NCBI RefSeq assembly: GCF_002980555.1
Contig: NZ_PVBT01000004.1
Span: 1 to 64,000 of the forward strand
Origin: Phyllobacterium myrsinacearum
GTDB lineage: Bacteria > Pseudomonadota > Alphaproteobacteria > Rhizobiales > Rhizobiaceae
DNA length: 64,000 nt
Reading direction: 5' to 3'
Shown: positions 52,227 through 60,766 of the stretch, in pieces
How positions within the stretch are numbered: the stretch's first letter is position 1
Layout: each line of letters begins with the position of its first letter
Notes under the pieces: generated by a model
What the model was told of the DNA's origin: nothing
Databases searched by the model: none
Seen by the model: only the letters and a program-made list of their open reading frames with translations
Made by a program: the position numbers and the translations under genes

Positions 52227-53219
52227 TCATGGTTGCATTCCGCGTACGGATGCTCTGACTTGAGTGGGGGTCTGGCCGTATATGCGCTTGAAAGATCGCG
52301 CGAAGTGAGACGCATCACCGAAACCCACATCGAGTGCTATGTCAATCATTGGTGATTTGGTTTGCATCAGCAGTTTCTTTGCCCATTCCATTCTAATTTT
52401 AATATAGGCCTGCCCCGGGGACATCCCCGCCTTTTGGTGAAAGAGGCGTTCGAGCTGGCGGCGGGACAAGCCAACGGAGGCCGCCAGACCATCAAGAGAT
52501 ATCTCGCGATCAAGTTTCTGTTCCATCATGATGAGGGCGGTCTTAACTCGATCATCATCGCAGTCGAGGTGAAGCGGTCGCCTGGGTTGGACGTCGTGAC
52601 CAAAACGGACATTTTCAATCTGTAGAACCTCTAATGCGTTGCGCTCTGCTGCCTTGCCAATGTATTGCCTGACCAGTGAAGCAGCCAGATCGGCACTGCT
52701 GGTACCTCCTGCACATGACCCCCTGGATTTGTCCAAAGCAAAGATTCTGTCCGATCGGACTTCATGGTCCGGAAATCGCTCGTGAAATGCTTGAAAGTGC
52801 AGCCAGCTCACGCAAGTCTCGTGATTTTTCATAAGCCCAGCGTCTGCCAAAATGAAGGAACCGGTACAAAGACCGATCAAACAGATGTTCTTAGCGTCGG
52901 CTTCCTTAAGAAAGGCAATTGTCTGTCGGTCGATAGGCTCTTCAACCGATAACAGCCCCCCAACCACGACAATGCAGTCAAATTTTGCGGGGTCGGTGAG
53001 ATTGGATGTCGGGGCAACCTGGATTCCGCAGCTCGCAGTAATGAGGTGTTGCGTGCTGGCGAGAACTTGCCAATCTGCCGATACGCGACCCGAGCGATCC
53101 AGCTCATCGCTGGCTAGCCTCAACGTGTCGGTGAACAATGCGAAGGCAGATAGGGTGAACGATCTTGCGAGTATGAAGCCAATCTTCAACCTGTTTGCTT
53201 TTACAATTGAGCGCTGCAC
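52227..53219 (-). CDS. GlxA-family AraC regulator
   Basis: A 330-residue regulator starting at GTG. Residues 10-180 form a DJ-1/PfpI-like domain with the nucleophile-elbow region LIGLCTGSFILADAGL near 114. The C-terminal 100 residues are an AraC domain with LDGLAASVGLSRRQLERLFH and IDIALDVGFGDASHFARSFK. Relatives in pseudomonads sense glycine betaine, carnitine or sarcosine. The adjacent creatinase gene, whose product is sarcosine, makes a role in creatine/sarcosine use attractive. It is transcribed towards creatinase. Confidence 0.9.
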   Translation of the reverse strand: MQRSIVKANRLKIGFILARSFTLSAFALFTDTLRLASDELDRSGRVSADWQVLASTQHLITASCGIQVAPTSNLTDPAKFDCIVVVGGLLSVEEPIDRQTIAFLKEADAKNICLIGLCTGSFILADAGLMKNHETCVSWLHFQAFHERFPDHEVRSDRIFALDKSRGSCAGGTSSADLAASLVRQYIGKAAERNALEVLQIENVRFGHDVQPRRPLHLDCDDDRVKTALIMMEQKLDREISLDGLAASVGLSRRQLERLFHQKAGMSPGQAYIKIRMEWAKKLLMQTKSPMIDIALDVGFGDASHFARSFKRIYGQTPTQVRASVRGMQP

Positions 53220-53305
53220 GCGTTACCCTTCCCACAACATGATCAGTTCTTCGAAAGCGCCCGAGCTTTTGGTGAGCAGCTTTAAGCCCGCCACGCATAA
53301 CAGAT

Positions 53306-53597
53306 TTACGCCCGGCCTCGTGCAGCCGAATATGCCTGCAGCAGCAGCGCCGTTTTAATCCAGGAATGCCTTAGCCATCGCTGCGGGAGGTAGACTGTGC
53401 CGCTCCCGTAGCAGGCAAAATAGTCAATATGGTCCTCAAGAGAAACAAGATCGACTTTCCTGCAGCATTCAAAAATCATTCTGACTGCCAGCATATTCCG
53501 GGCATTGTCGGATTCAACGTAAATCGGTGTGAAGAAGAAGTCTAGTTCGGCTTTGTCACGTTGCCTGCAGCCTAATCGTCGTCTGCCGGGCGCATCT
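53306..53597 (-). pseudogene. Start-less coding fragment, unidentified
   Basis: A leftward open stretch of 96 codons. The translation looks like protein: DKAELDFFFTPIYVESDNAR, RMIFECCRKVDLVSLEDHI and YFACYGSGTVYLPQRWL. It has no initiation codon with a ribosome-binding site near its front; the only internal ATG is at 53494. I do not recognise the family. It could be the 3' end of a lost gene or a short real gene of 62 residues starting at that ATG. Confidence 0.3.
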
Positions 53598-53789
53598 CAA
53601 CAGCGAGACGCCGACCTCGGCTGCCAACCGCTTCCTCGATCTCGTTCTTTCCAATAAATGGCGGCGGCGGGCTGGAATTTGTTTTTGCCTGAGGCTCTGT
53701 CGGGACAGCTCTCGCGCTCATGAGGAGGCGAGTGTCGCAATGGGGCTAGACCTTCGGTGCGGTTGTTGTTATCCGCAAGACGTGTTGCG

Positions 53790-54479
53790 ATGCTGAAGAC
53801 GTCGCCGAAACATCTGCGTAGACACCTAGGGCTCCGTAAAGTGAAAAAAGTAACACGTGGTTTTGCCATCGAGTACAAATCGAGGCGGCGAAAATCGGAA
53901 CCCAAATCGAACGCGATTTGGGGAAATCTAGATCTTAAGACTGTTATTCAAGACCTGCAGAACGAGGCAATGCCCCTTTTGCAAACAGACGCTCAGGATA
54001 GTAATCTCGATGACGATTTATTTTTGTCCGAAGAACAAGCGGGGTCATTATTGACACCGCCGGTCGGACAGCCGACAACTGCGCAAGATTTACAGGAGAC
54101 AAAAATGACCGACGAAGAAAACACGACGCTTGATGTTGGAGCTCCAGCCGCTGCGGGAGCCGATATACCTAAGAAGCCGCGGAAACCTCGCGCCAAGAAG
54201 GTAATCGGTGAAACGCTGTCCGGCGAAGTTGCTACAGCGTTGGCAGATGGAAAGCAGAAGAGGGGACGTAAGCCTAAGTCTGATCAAGGTGGGAGCCACG
54301 CCAAACAAGTACGTCGCAAACGTGCTTCGAACGCGGTGCAAACAGCAACGGCATCGTCGACAAATGAGATCGCCGATCTTCAGAAACTTGACGAGGAGAA
54401 CCAAAGACTGCGCAAGCTGCTGGCTGATAAGCTCCGTGCTGAAAATGCCGATCTCCGAAAGCGGCTCAACCTCGGCTGA
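53790..54479 (+). CDS. SyrB-like regulator with N-terminal extension
   Basis: The last 124 residues (from an ATG at 54105 with a strong ACAGGAG site) resemble the SyrB family of rhizobial regulators. They have an Ala/Pro/Lys-rich linker with PKKPRKPRAKK and GRKPKSDQ basic patches, then a leucine-zipper-like end LDEENQRLRKLLADKLRAEN and ADLRKRLNLG. The frame continues 105 codons upstream and also looks coding (TRGFAIEYKSRRRKSEPKS, then IWGNLDLK, which I recall from related proteins). Either a two-part protein from 53790 or a short SyrB-like protein from 54105 is made, or both. It is likely a DNA-binding or nucleoid-type regulator. The basic low-complexity composition is unlike its neighbours. 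Confidence 0.6.
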   Translation: MLKTSPKHLRRHLGLRKVKKVTRGFAIEYKSRRRKSEPKSNAIWGNLDLKTVIQDLQNEAMPLLQTDAQDSNLDDDLFLSEEQAGSLLTPPVGQPTTAQDLQETKMTDEENTTLDVGAPAAAGADIPKKPRKPRAKKVIGETLSGEVATALADGKQKRGRKPKSDQGGSHAKQVRRKRASNAVQTATASSTNEIADLQKLDEENQRLRKLLADKLRAENADLRKRLNLG

Positions 54480-54704
54480 TCGGCAGAACGCGGTCAAGCG
54501 TTTGTCTCATTTTTGCGCTTACCAAGATATGCATTCAGCAGAGTGCCGGATAAAGAGAAGGATCTGCCTAAGTCGAGTTCTCTTCGATCAAAAGGCTGCT
54601 ACTTTGACGTCTCTCGGCACCACTCTTGAAATGATTGCGGCTCGCCATGCTAGCGAAACTGCAGATCCGGTTACACGGCAACTTGAATATGCGCGTGGAG
54701 AATA

Positions 54705-54720
54705 GGGGTTTGTTGCAAAC
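54705..54720. repeat. Putative terminal inverted repeat of an IS6-family element
   Basis: GGGGTTTGTTGCAAAC resembles the ends of IS6/IS26-type elements, which typically read GG(C/T)xxTGTTGCAAA. It lies at the far end of a deleted IS6 transposase remnant and would be its surviving right end. The matching left end was not found near the dgoD stop. Confidence 0.5.
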
Positions 54721-55135
54721 TTTCAGTAAGGCGATATGAACCACTGTGACTTGAACGCCTGCTTGATTGATTCAGCTGCCGCCGCTTTTCAATCCATAGT
54801 CGGCAAGGGAGTCATCTTCGGCCTTGAAGCCGAGTCGCTCGAAGAAGGCCTGGCTGCGATCAGGCTCGGTCGCATGGCGGTTCCTCCGGAAGCGGCACTA
54901 TCGGCACTGGCTTCCAACATAATGCAAGCCACGAATATCGTGCACTCGGGAAGTAGGCCTGGAAGCCCGGAAATGGAGATACAACCCCTTTACCTGTTTG
55001 TATGTCTCGTCGAAATTCCAGTTGCGGGTAATAATGCGCGTCCTGCGATTGAACCGTTCGAGCAATTTAGGACTGACATAAATCGCCCAGCGATGGATCG
55101 TGAAATATTCGATTAAAATGACGGCCCTTGAACAT
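54705..55135 (-). mobile_element. Deleted IS6-family insertion sequence
   Basis: Reading leftward from an ATG that overlaps the dgoD stop, the frame starts MFKGRHFNR, the N-terminus of IS6 transposases. After a jump and frame change it continues TIHRWAIYVSPKLLERFNRR, then RNWNFDETYKQVKGLYLHF. In intact proteins these form the STIHRWA...W.xDETYxKV block, which contains the first catalytic Asp. About 40 residues between the two parts are missing, and the rest of the catalytic domain is absent or degraded. The putative terminal repeat lies at 54705-54720. Length is about 430 bp against roughly 800 for a complete element. It cannot transpose by itself. Confidence 0.7.
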
Positions 55136-56283
55136 CACCATTCGGCAAAAGAGCCGTCTTTATGCCGCCAGATCGGATTGCGCCAGCGATGTCCTTCCCT
55201 GGCGCGTTCGATGACATATTCCTCATCGATCTCGATGCCGAGGCCGGGACCTTCCGGAATTGTCACATAGCCATCCTCGTAGTGAAAGACGGATTTGTCC
55301 TTGGCGTAGTCGAGCAGATCATTGGTGCTGTTGTAGTGGATACCGAGGCTCTGTTCCTGGATGAAGGCGTTGTAACTGACGGCATCAAGCTGCAGACAAG
55401 CTGCCAGTGCAATCGGGCCAAGCGGGCAATGGGGTGCCAGAGCCACGTCGTAGGCTTCGGCCATGGCTGCGATCTTGCGGCATTCCGTAATGCCGCCCGC
55501 GTGGGACAGATCCGGTTGGATGATATCAACGGCCCCTTGCTCAAGAACGCTCTTGAAATCCCAGCGGCTGTAAAGGCGCTCGCCCAGTGCAATCGGCGCC
55601 GAGGAAAATGCTGCAATTTCCTTGAGCGCCTCACGGTTTTCGCTCAAGACAGGTTCTTCGATGAACATCAGGCGGTAGGGATCGAGCTCCTTGACCAGGG
55701 CCCGGGCCATCGGCCGGTGGACACGGCCGTGAAAATCGACCGCAATGCCGATGTTCGGTCCCACTGCTTCACGGACAGTCGCGACACGTTCGATGACGGC
55801 ATCGATCTTGTCATGGCTATCGACGATCTGCAGTTCTTCCGTCCCGTTCATTTTGAGCGCGGTGAAACCCCGGCTGGTGACGTCAAGGGCACCGGCGGCG
55901 ATGTCAGCCGGCCGGTCACCGCCGATCCAGGAATATACCTTGATACGGTCGCGCAGTTTGCCGCCGAGAAGTGCATGGACGGGCACGCCCAGCGCCTTGC
56001 CCTTGATGTCCCAAAGCGCCTGATCGACACCGGCGATCGCACTCATCAGGATGGGGCCGCCGCGATAGAAGGCGCCGCGATACATCACCGTCCAGTGGTC
56101 CTCGATCAGACGCGGATCCTTGCCGATCAGATAATCGGCAAGTTCTGTGATTGCAGTTTCAACCGTATGCGCCCGGCCTTCGACAACGGGTTCGCCCCAG
56201 CCGCTGACACCTTCGTCGGTTTCAATTTTCAGAAAGAGCCAGCGCGGGGGAACAATGAATGTCTTGAGTGCGGTGATTTTCAT
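55135..56283 (-). CDS. dgoD: D-galactonate dehydratase
   Basis: A 382-residue enolase-superfamily enzyme, exactly the length of E. coli DgoD. The start [20 protein letters not shown], the lid [16 protein letters not shown], the metal-binding [12 protein letters not shown] with Asp near 183, [14 protein letters not shown] with Glu near 209, and [10 protein letters not shown] near 234 are present. [16 protein letters not shown] near 285 supplies the His of the catalytic dyad. It converts D-galactonate to 2-dehydro-3-deoxy-D-galactonate. It is divergent, together with its FadR-type regulator, from the sugar-transport operon. Intact to the last codon although an IS remnant begins at its stop. Confidence 0.93.
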   Translation of the reverse strand: MKITALKTFIVPPRWLFLKIETDEGVSGWGEPVVEGRAHTVETAITELADYLIGKDPRLIEDHWTVMYRGAFYRGGPILMSAIAGVDQALWDIKGKALGVPVHALLGGKLRDRIKVYSWIGGDRPADIAAGALDVTSRGFTALKMNGTEELQIVDSHDKIDAVIERVATVREAVGPNIGIAVDFHGRVHRPMARALVKELDPYRLMFIEEPVLSENREALKEIAAFSSAPIALGERLYSRWDFKSVLEQGAVDIIQPDLSHAGGITECRKIAAMAEAYDVALAPHCPLGPIALAACLQLDAVSYNAFIQEQSLGIHYNSTNDLLDYAKDKSVFHYEDGYVTIPEGPGLGIEIDEEYVIERAREGHRWRNPIWRHKDGSFAEW

Positions 56284-56297
56284 CGTCTGTCTGACCT

Positions 56298-57059
56298 TTA
56301 ACCGGTTTTGCCTGTATTGATGGATTTTGCCGCGGCAAGATCGCGGGCGGCGAGGTCCAGGATGTCACTGGCGGCCTGGCGTGCCGCGGCAGCGTCGCGC
56401 ATCCGCAATGCCTCGACCATGGCGCGGTGCGCCTTGATCGCTTCGCTTCTCTGGTCGTTGGACGTGGTGGCAGTGGTTTCGAGAACGAATTTCAGTGCCG
56501 CGTCGATCAGCCCGCCAATCTGACGGAACACCGGATTGTGGCTTGCCGCATACAGAATCTGGTGGAACGCTATGTCAGAACGCGAGAACTGTTCCACGTC
56601 GTTCGCAGCGTCGGCCATGCCCTGCCAGGCAAGTTCGAGATCGGCGATTTCCTGCAGCGTGGCCCTGCTCGCGGCAAGTTCCGCAACCAGTGGTTCTATG
56701 GCGCGGCGTGTTTCAAGGATGGCGTCAAACAGGCGGTCGTCCAGGAGGTGCGGCGCATGCCATTCCAGTACCTGGGGGTCGATGATGTTCCAGTTATCCG
56801 GATCACATACGGTTGTTCCGATGCGCGGACGGCTGCTGACCAATCCCTTGGCAGCCAAAACCTTCAGCGCCTCCCGAATAACCGTCCGGCTAACGCCATA
56901 GGCGTCGCCGAGGTCGCTTTCCCGCGGCAAAAGGCTGCCGCTTGGATAACGTCCGGCAAATATGTCACGTGCAAGCGCACGCACCACATCCGGCATCACG
57001 CGGGGGCGGCGTGTTTTCTGCGCGCCTGCAATCGACGGATCAGTGGCCTGGCTCATCAT
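56298..57059 (-). CDS. FadR-subfamily GntR regulator of sugar-acid catabolism
   Basis: A 253-residue GntR regulator. The winged helix has [20 protein letters not shown] and [17 protein letters not shown]. The FCD effector domain (about 110-235) has [37 protein letters not shown] and the metal-binding histidines, including [12 protein letters not shown]. The ATG after GAGGGGAAGA was chosen; a longer frame begins 15 codons upstream. It is 14 bp from dgoD, like DgoR, and divergent from araF. It probably binds the dyad at 57141-57175 and is released by a sugar acid such as galactonate or arabinonate. Confidence 0.9.
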   Translation of the reverse strand: MMSQATDPSIAGAQKTRRPRVMPDVVRALARDIFAGRYPSGSLLPRESDLGDAYGVSRTVIREALKVLAAKGLVSSRPRIGTTVCDPDNWNIIDPQVLEWHAPHLLDDRLFDAILETRRAIEPLVAELAASRATLQEIADLELAWQGMADAANDVEQFSRSDIAFHQILYAASHNPVFRQIGGLIDAALKFVLETTATTSNDQRSEAIKAHRAMVEALRMRDAAAARQAASDILDLAARDLAAAKSINTGKTG

Positions 57060-57140
57060 TTCTTCCCCTCTGTGACGCGACGGCGTCACAGCCTTATCGA
57101 TCATCGTGCCGAGAATTCCAATCCCTCGAGCAATAGACTA

Positions 57141-57175
57141 TTTATCATACCAGAGCAATTGACGGGTATGATAAA
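57141..57175. promoter_or_regulatory. Operator dyad TTTATCATACC-N13-GGTATGATAAA
   Basis: Perfect 11-base arms (57141-57151 and 57165-57175) flank 13 bases that contain the -35 hexamer of the araF promoter. It lies between the FadR-type regulator gene and araF. The half-site with GTATGAT resembles operators of FadR-subfamily regulators, so the product of 56298-57059 is the obvious ligand-controlled repressor. Confidence 0.55.
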
Positions 57176-57187
57176 AATGATTAATTG
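57159..57187 (+). promoter_or_regulatory. Candidate araF promoter
   Basis: TTGACG (57159-57164), a 17-base spacer and TAATTG (57182-57187) would start transcription about 40 bases before the araF ATG. The dyad arms lie on the -35 side and within the spacer, so a bound repressor would block RNA polymerase. Confidence 0.4.
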
Positions 57188-57234
57188 TAGCACCACGATC
57201 GGAAAACGGGATCGTGCTTTTGGGAGGAATGACA

Positions 57235-58227
57235 ATGAATTTAATCAAGACGGCGATTCTCGCCGGCGCACTCGCAACGATGTCTGTCGTGTCCATGGTT
57301 CCTGCCAGCGCGCAGGATGCCAAGATCGGATTCATCGTGAAACAGCCGGAGGAGCCCTGGTTCCAGGATGAGTGGAAATTTGCCGACCAGGCAGCCAAGG
57401 AGAAGGGATTTACTCTCGTCAAGATTGGCGCCGAGGATGGCGAGAAGCTGATGTCGGCAATCGACAATCTTGGCGCGCAAGGCGCTCAGGGCTTTGTCGT
57501 CTGCACGCCCGATGTGAAGCTCGGACCGGGCATTGTGGCCAAGGCGGCTGCGAACAATCTCAAGATGATGACGGTCGATGACCGTTTGGTCGATGCCGCC
57601 GGCAAACCGCTTGAGGACGTGCCGCATATGGGCATTTCCGCCACCAAGATCGGCGAAGCCGTCGGGCAGGGCATCGTTGACGAGATGAAGGCGCGCGGCT
57701 GGAAGCCGGAAGAGGTGGGGGCCATTCGCGTTTCCTACGATCAGCTGCCGACCGCCGTCGACCGTGTTGAGGGTGCTATTTCGGTGCTGAAGGCAAACGG
57801 CTTCAAGGCTGAGAATATCTTTCCGGCCCCACAGGCAAAGACGGATACCGAAGCTGCTCTGAATGCTGCGACCGTGGTGTTGAATGCCCATGCCGGTATC
57901 AAGAAATGGGTGGCTTTCGGCCTCAACGACGAGGCGGTGCTCGGTGCCGTGCGCGCGACGGAGAGCGTGGGCATTCCGGCAGATGGTGTGATCGGCGTCG
58001 GCATCGGTGGGGCGGACTCGGCAATCAACGAGTTCAAGAAGCCGACTGCGACCGGTTTTGTCGGGACTGTCATCATTTCCCCCAAGCGTCACGGCTATGA
58101 AACGGCCACCAACATGTATGAGTGGGTGGCGAACGGCAAGCAGCCGGAAAAGCTTACCCTGACATCGGGCGCTCTCGCCAAGCGGGATACCTTCCAGCAG
58201 GTGCGCAAGGAACTCGGTATCGAGTAA
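57235..58227 (+). CDS. araF: L-arabinose-binding periplasmic protein
   Basis: A 330-residue family 1 sugar-binding protein with a signal peptide ending PASAQD. The mature start AKIGFIVKQPEEPWFQDEWK is diagnostic of AraF, as are FVVCTPDVKLGPGIVAKA near residue 92, MTVDDRLVDAAGKPL near 115, and GLNDEAVLGAVRATE near 232. The ATG lies after GGGAGG; earlier in-frame starts are less well placed. It binds L-arabinose, and family members also bind D-galactose. First gene of the araFGH transport operon. Confidence 0.92.
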   Translation: MNLIKTAILAGALATMSVVSMVPASAQDAKIGFIVKQPEEPWFQDEWKFADQAAKEKGFTLVKIGAEDGEKLMSAIDNLGAQGAQGFVVCTPDVKLGPGIVAKAAANNLKMMTVDDRLVDAAGKPLEDVPHMGISATKIGEAVGQGIVDEMKARGWKPEEVGAIRVSYDQLPTAVDRVEGAISVLKANGFKAENIFPAPQAKTDTEAALNAATVVLNAHAGIKKWVAFGLNDEAVLGAVRATESVGIPADGVIGVGIGGADSAINEFKKPTATGFVGTVIISPKRHGYETATNMYEWVANGKQPEKLTLTSGALAKRDTFQQVRKELGIE

Positions 58228-58292
58228 TCCTCGCCGTATATTGAAATCCCTGGCGGCGGTTCGTTCCGCCGCCAAGCTGAAGGGGAAGCCAC

Positions 58293-59804
58293 GTGTCGTT
58301 TTTACAATTCTCAAATCTCACGAAGACCTATCCTGGCGTGAAAGCGCTGTCCGGCATCAGTTTCGATGTGCGCAAGGGTGCCGTGCACGGATTGATGGGT
58401 GAGAACGGTGCCGGTAAATCAACCCTCATTCGTATTCTGTCCGGAGATCAGCATGCCAATGAGGGCGAAATACGCATTGACGGCGACGTTCAGGCATATG
58501 GCTCTTCAAGAGACGCCTTCGAACATGGTGTGATCGTCATCCACCAGGAGCTGCAGCTCGTGCCCGAGTTGACCGTGGCGGAAAACCTGTATCTTGGCCG
58601 GTTTCCGGCAAGGGCGGGTGTGGTTGCTTCCGCAAAAATGTTCGCTGATGTCACCGAAAAACTGAAAATTGCAGGAATCGATATCGATCCGCGCCGGAAG
58701 GTAAAGACACTGTCCATCGGTGAACGGCAAATGGTGGAAATCGCCAAGGCAGTGATGCTCGATGCACGGGTGATTGCTCTTGATGAGCCGACCTCGTCGC
58801 TTTCTTCCCGCGAAAGTGAAATTCTTTTCACACTGATTGACCGCTTGCGGGCTGAAGGCAAGGTCATCCTCTATGTTTCGCATCGGCTGGATGAGGTTTT
58901 CAGGCTTTGCGACAGTCTGACGGTTTTGCGCGATGGCAAGCTCGCAGCACACCATGAGACGTTGCAAGGTGTCACGCGTGATCAGATCGTTGCCGAAATG
59001 GTCGGGCGGGAAATCAACGATATCTGGGGCTGGCGTGGCCGTGAGGCAGGCGCCGTGCGTCTGAAGGTGGAGAATGTTTCCGGAGAACGCCTGCCGGAGC
59101 CTGCGAGCTTTGATGTGCGCGCCGGCGAGATTGTCGGCTTCTTTGGCCTTATCGGTGCGGGCCGTTCCGAACTGATGCGACTGGTCTTCGGAGCCGATCC
59201 GCAGTTTTCCGGTGTAACCTCGATCGATGGCGTCCAGGTGAAAGCCGGGAGCCCGCGCCAGGCGATCCGGTCGGGGATTGTTCTGTGCTCGGAGGACCGC
59301 AAGCATGATGGTATTCTCCAGGGACGCTCGATCGAAGAGAACATCAATGTTTCGTCACGGCGCCATTACAGCCCGTTCGGATTGCTTGACCGGAAGAGGG
59401 AGGTGGAGGTTGCGGAAACCTTCATCAAGCGCCTGAAGGTACGCACCCCTTCGCGCAAGCAAGACATCGTCAACCTCTCCGGCGGCAATCAGCAGAAAGT
59501 CATATTGGGCCGTTGGCTGGCGGAGCAGGGTGTGAAGATACTGATCGTCGATGAACCGACGCGCGGGATCGATGTCGGCGCCAAGTCCGAAATCTACGAG
59601 ATTCTCTACGAACTTGCCGAAAGCGGGATGGGCATCGTCGTGGTTTCGAGCGAGCTGCCCGAGGTAATGGGTATCTGCGACCGTATCCTTGTCATGTGCG
59701 CCGGGAAAATCGCGGCCGGGTTAAACCGTGCCCAGTTTGAAGAAAATGCGATCCTGGCAGCGGCGCTTCCGGACGTGAAGCAGCCGACAGAAATTGCGTA
59801 TTGA
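58293..59804 (+). CDS. araG: L-arabinose ABC transporter ATPase
   Basis: A 503-residue double ATPase. The first half has Walker A GENGAGKSTLIRILSG near residue 38, signature LSIGERQ near 141 and Walker B VIALDEPTSSLSS. The second half has a degenerate P-loop GLIGAGRSELMRLVFG near 288 and LSGGNQQKVILGRWL near 397, followed by LIVDEPTRGIDVGA. The layout equals AraG/MglA/RbsA proteins, and the FDVRKGAVHGLMGENG start favours AraG. It energises uptake with AraF and AraH. Confidence 0.93.
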   Translation: MSFLQFSNLTKTYPGVKALSGISFDVRKGAVHGLMGENGAGKSTLIRILSGDQHANEGEIRIDGDVQAYGSSRDAFEHGVIVIHQELQLVPELTVAENLYLGRFPARAGVVASAKMFADVTEKLKIAGIDIDPRRKVKTLSIGERQMVEIAKAVMLDARVIALDEPTSSLSSRESEILFTLIDRLRAEGKVILYVSHRLDEVFRLCDSLTVLRDGKLAAHHETLQGVTRDQIVAEMVGREINDIWGWRGREAGAVRLKVENVSGERLPEPASFDVRAGEIVGFFGLIGAGRSELMRLVFGADPQFSGVTSIDGVQVKAGSPRQAIRSGIVLCSEDRKHDGILQGRSIEENINVSSRRHYSPFGLLDRKREVEVAETFIKRLKVRTPSRKQDIVNLSGGNQQKVILGRWLAEQGVKILIVDEPTRGIDVGAKSEIYEILYELAESGMGIVVVSSELPEVMGICDRILVMCAGKIAAGLNRAQFEENAILAAALPDVKQPTEIAY

Positions 59805-59814
59805 GGACACAGGC

Positions 59815-60765
59815 ATGACCAATCAGTTGAAGAAGATTTTGCTGGGGGACCAGGGCATCGTCCTGATCTTCATCGTGGCCTTCACGATCGTGGCATTGCT
59901 GGTTCCCAATTTCCTGACAGAGCGCAATATGCTGGGCCTGCTGCAGTCGGTGGTTACGGTGGGGATTGTCGCCTGCACCATGATGTTTTGTCTCGCAGCG
60001 CGGGACTTCGATCTCTCGGTCGGCTCGACGGCCGCGTTCACAGGGATGGTGGCTGTCATGGCGTCGAATACCACCGGATCAATACTGGTCGGGATCGGCG
60101 CGGCACTTCTGTGCGGAGCGTTCGTCGGGTTCGTCAACGGCTTCGTCATTGCAAAGTTCAGGATCAATGCGCTCATCACCACACTGGCGACCATGCAGAT
60201 TGTGCGTGGTCTTGCGCTGATATCGTCGGACGGGCGCGCCATAGGTATCAATGATCCGGGTTTCTATCAGTTGGCGCTCTCGAAATTGTTCGGTATCCCG
60301 ACTCCGGTCTGGATACTTGCTGGCCTCTTCGTGATCTTTGGCTTTGTCTTGAACCGCACGGTCTTCGGCAAGAATACCCTGGCCATTGGCGGCAATCCGG
60401 AGGCGTCGCGCCTTGCCGGCGCCAATGTCGACAAGACCAGAATCTGGATTTTTGCCTTGCAAGGTGTGGTCTGTGCCGTGGCGGGGATACTGCTCGCGTC
60501 CCGTATTACCTCAGGCCAACCCAATGCAGCCGTCGGCCTTGAACTTTCAGTCATATCCGCCTGTGTTCTCGGCGGCGTATCGCTTGCGGGCGGACGAGCC
60601 ACGATGGCAGGTGTTATTGTGGGCGTGATGATCATGGGCATTGCGGAGAACGTCATGAACCTTATGAACATTCCCGCCTTTTATCAGTATATCGTGCGCG
60701 GCCTTATCCTGCTCTTGGCGGTGATGCTCGACAATCTTCGGTCCAGCGCATTCATCAGGCGATAG
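59815..60765 (+). CDS. araH: L-arabinose ABC transporter permease
   Basis: A 316-residue permease of the BPD_transp_2 class with about nine helices. LAARDFDLSVGSTAAFTGMV near residue 59 and GGNPEASRLAGANVDKTRIW near 196 are typical, as is VLGGVSLAGGRATMAGVIVG near 250. The ATG lies 10 bp after the araG stop with GAGGACACAGGC; a start seven codons upstream overlaps araG and is less likely. Confidence 0.92.
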   Translation: MTNQLKKILLGDQGIVLIFIVAFTIVALLVPNFLTERNMLGLLQSVVTVGIVACTMMFCLAARDFDLSVGSTAAFTGMVAVMASNTTGSILVGIGAALLCGAFVGFVNGFVIAKFRINALITTLATMQIVRGLALISSDGRAIGINDPGFYQLALSKLFGIPTPVWILAGLFVIFGFVLNRTVFGKNTLAIGGNPEASRLAGANVDKTRIWIFALQGVVCAVAGILLASRITSGQPNAAVGLELSVISACVLGGVSLAGGRATMAGVIVGVMIMGIAENVMNLMNIPAFYQYIVRGLILLLAVMLDNLRSSAFIRR

Positions 60766-60766
60766 A

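Noticed and set aside
54736-55116. 126-codon rightward frame between the SyrB-like gene and dgoD
   Set aside because: It is antisense to the IS6 transposase remnant and has no ribosome-binding site or recognised domain.
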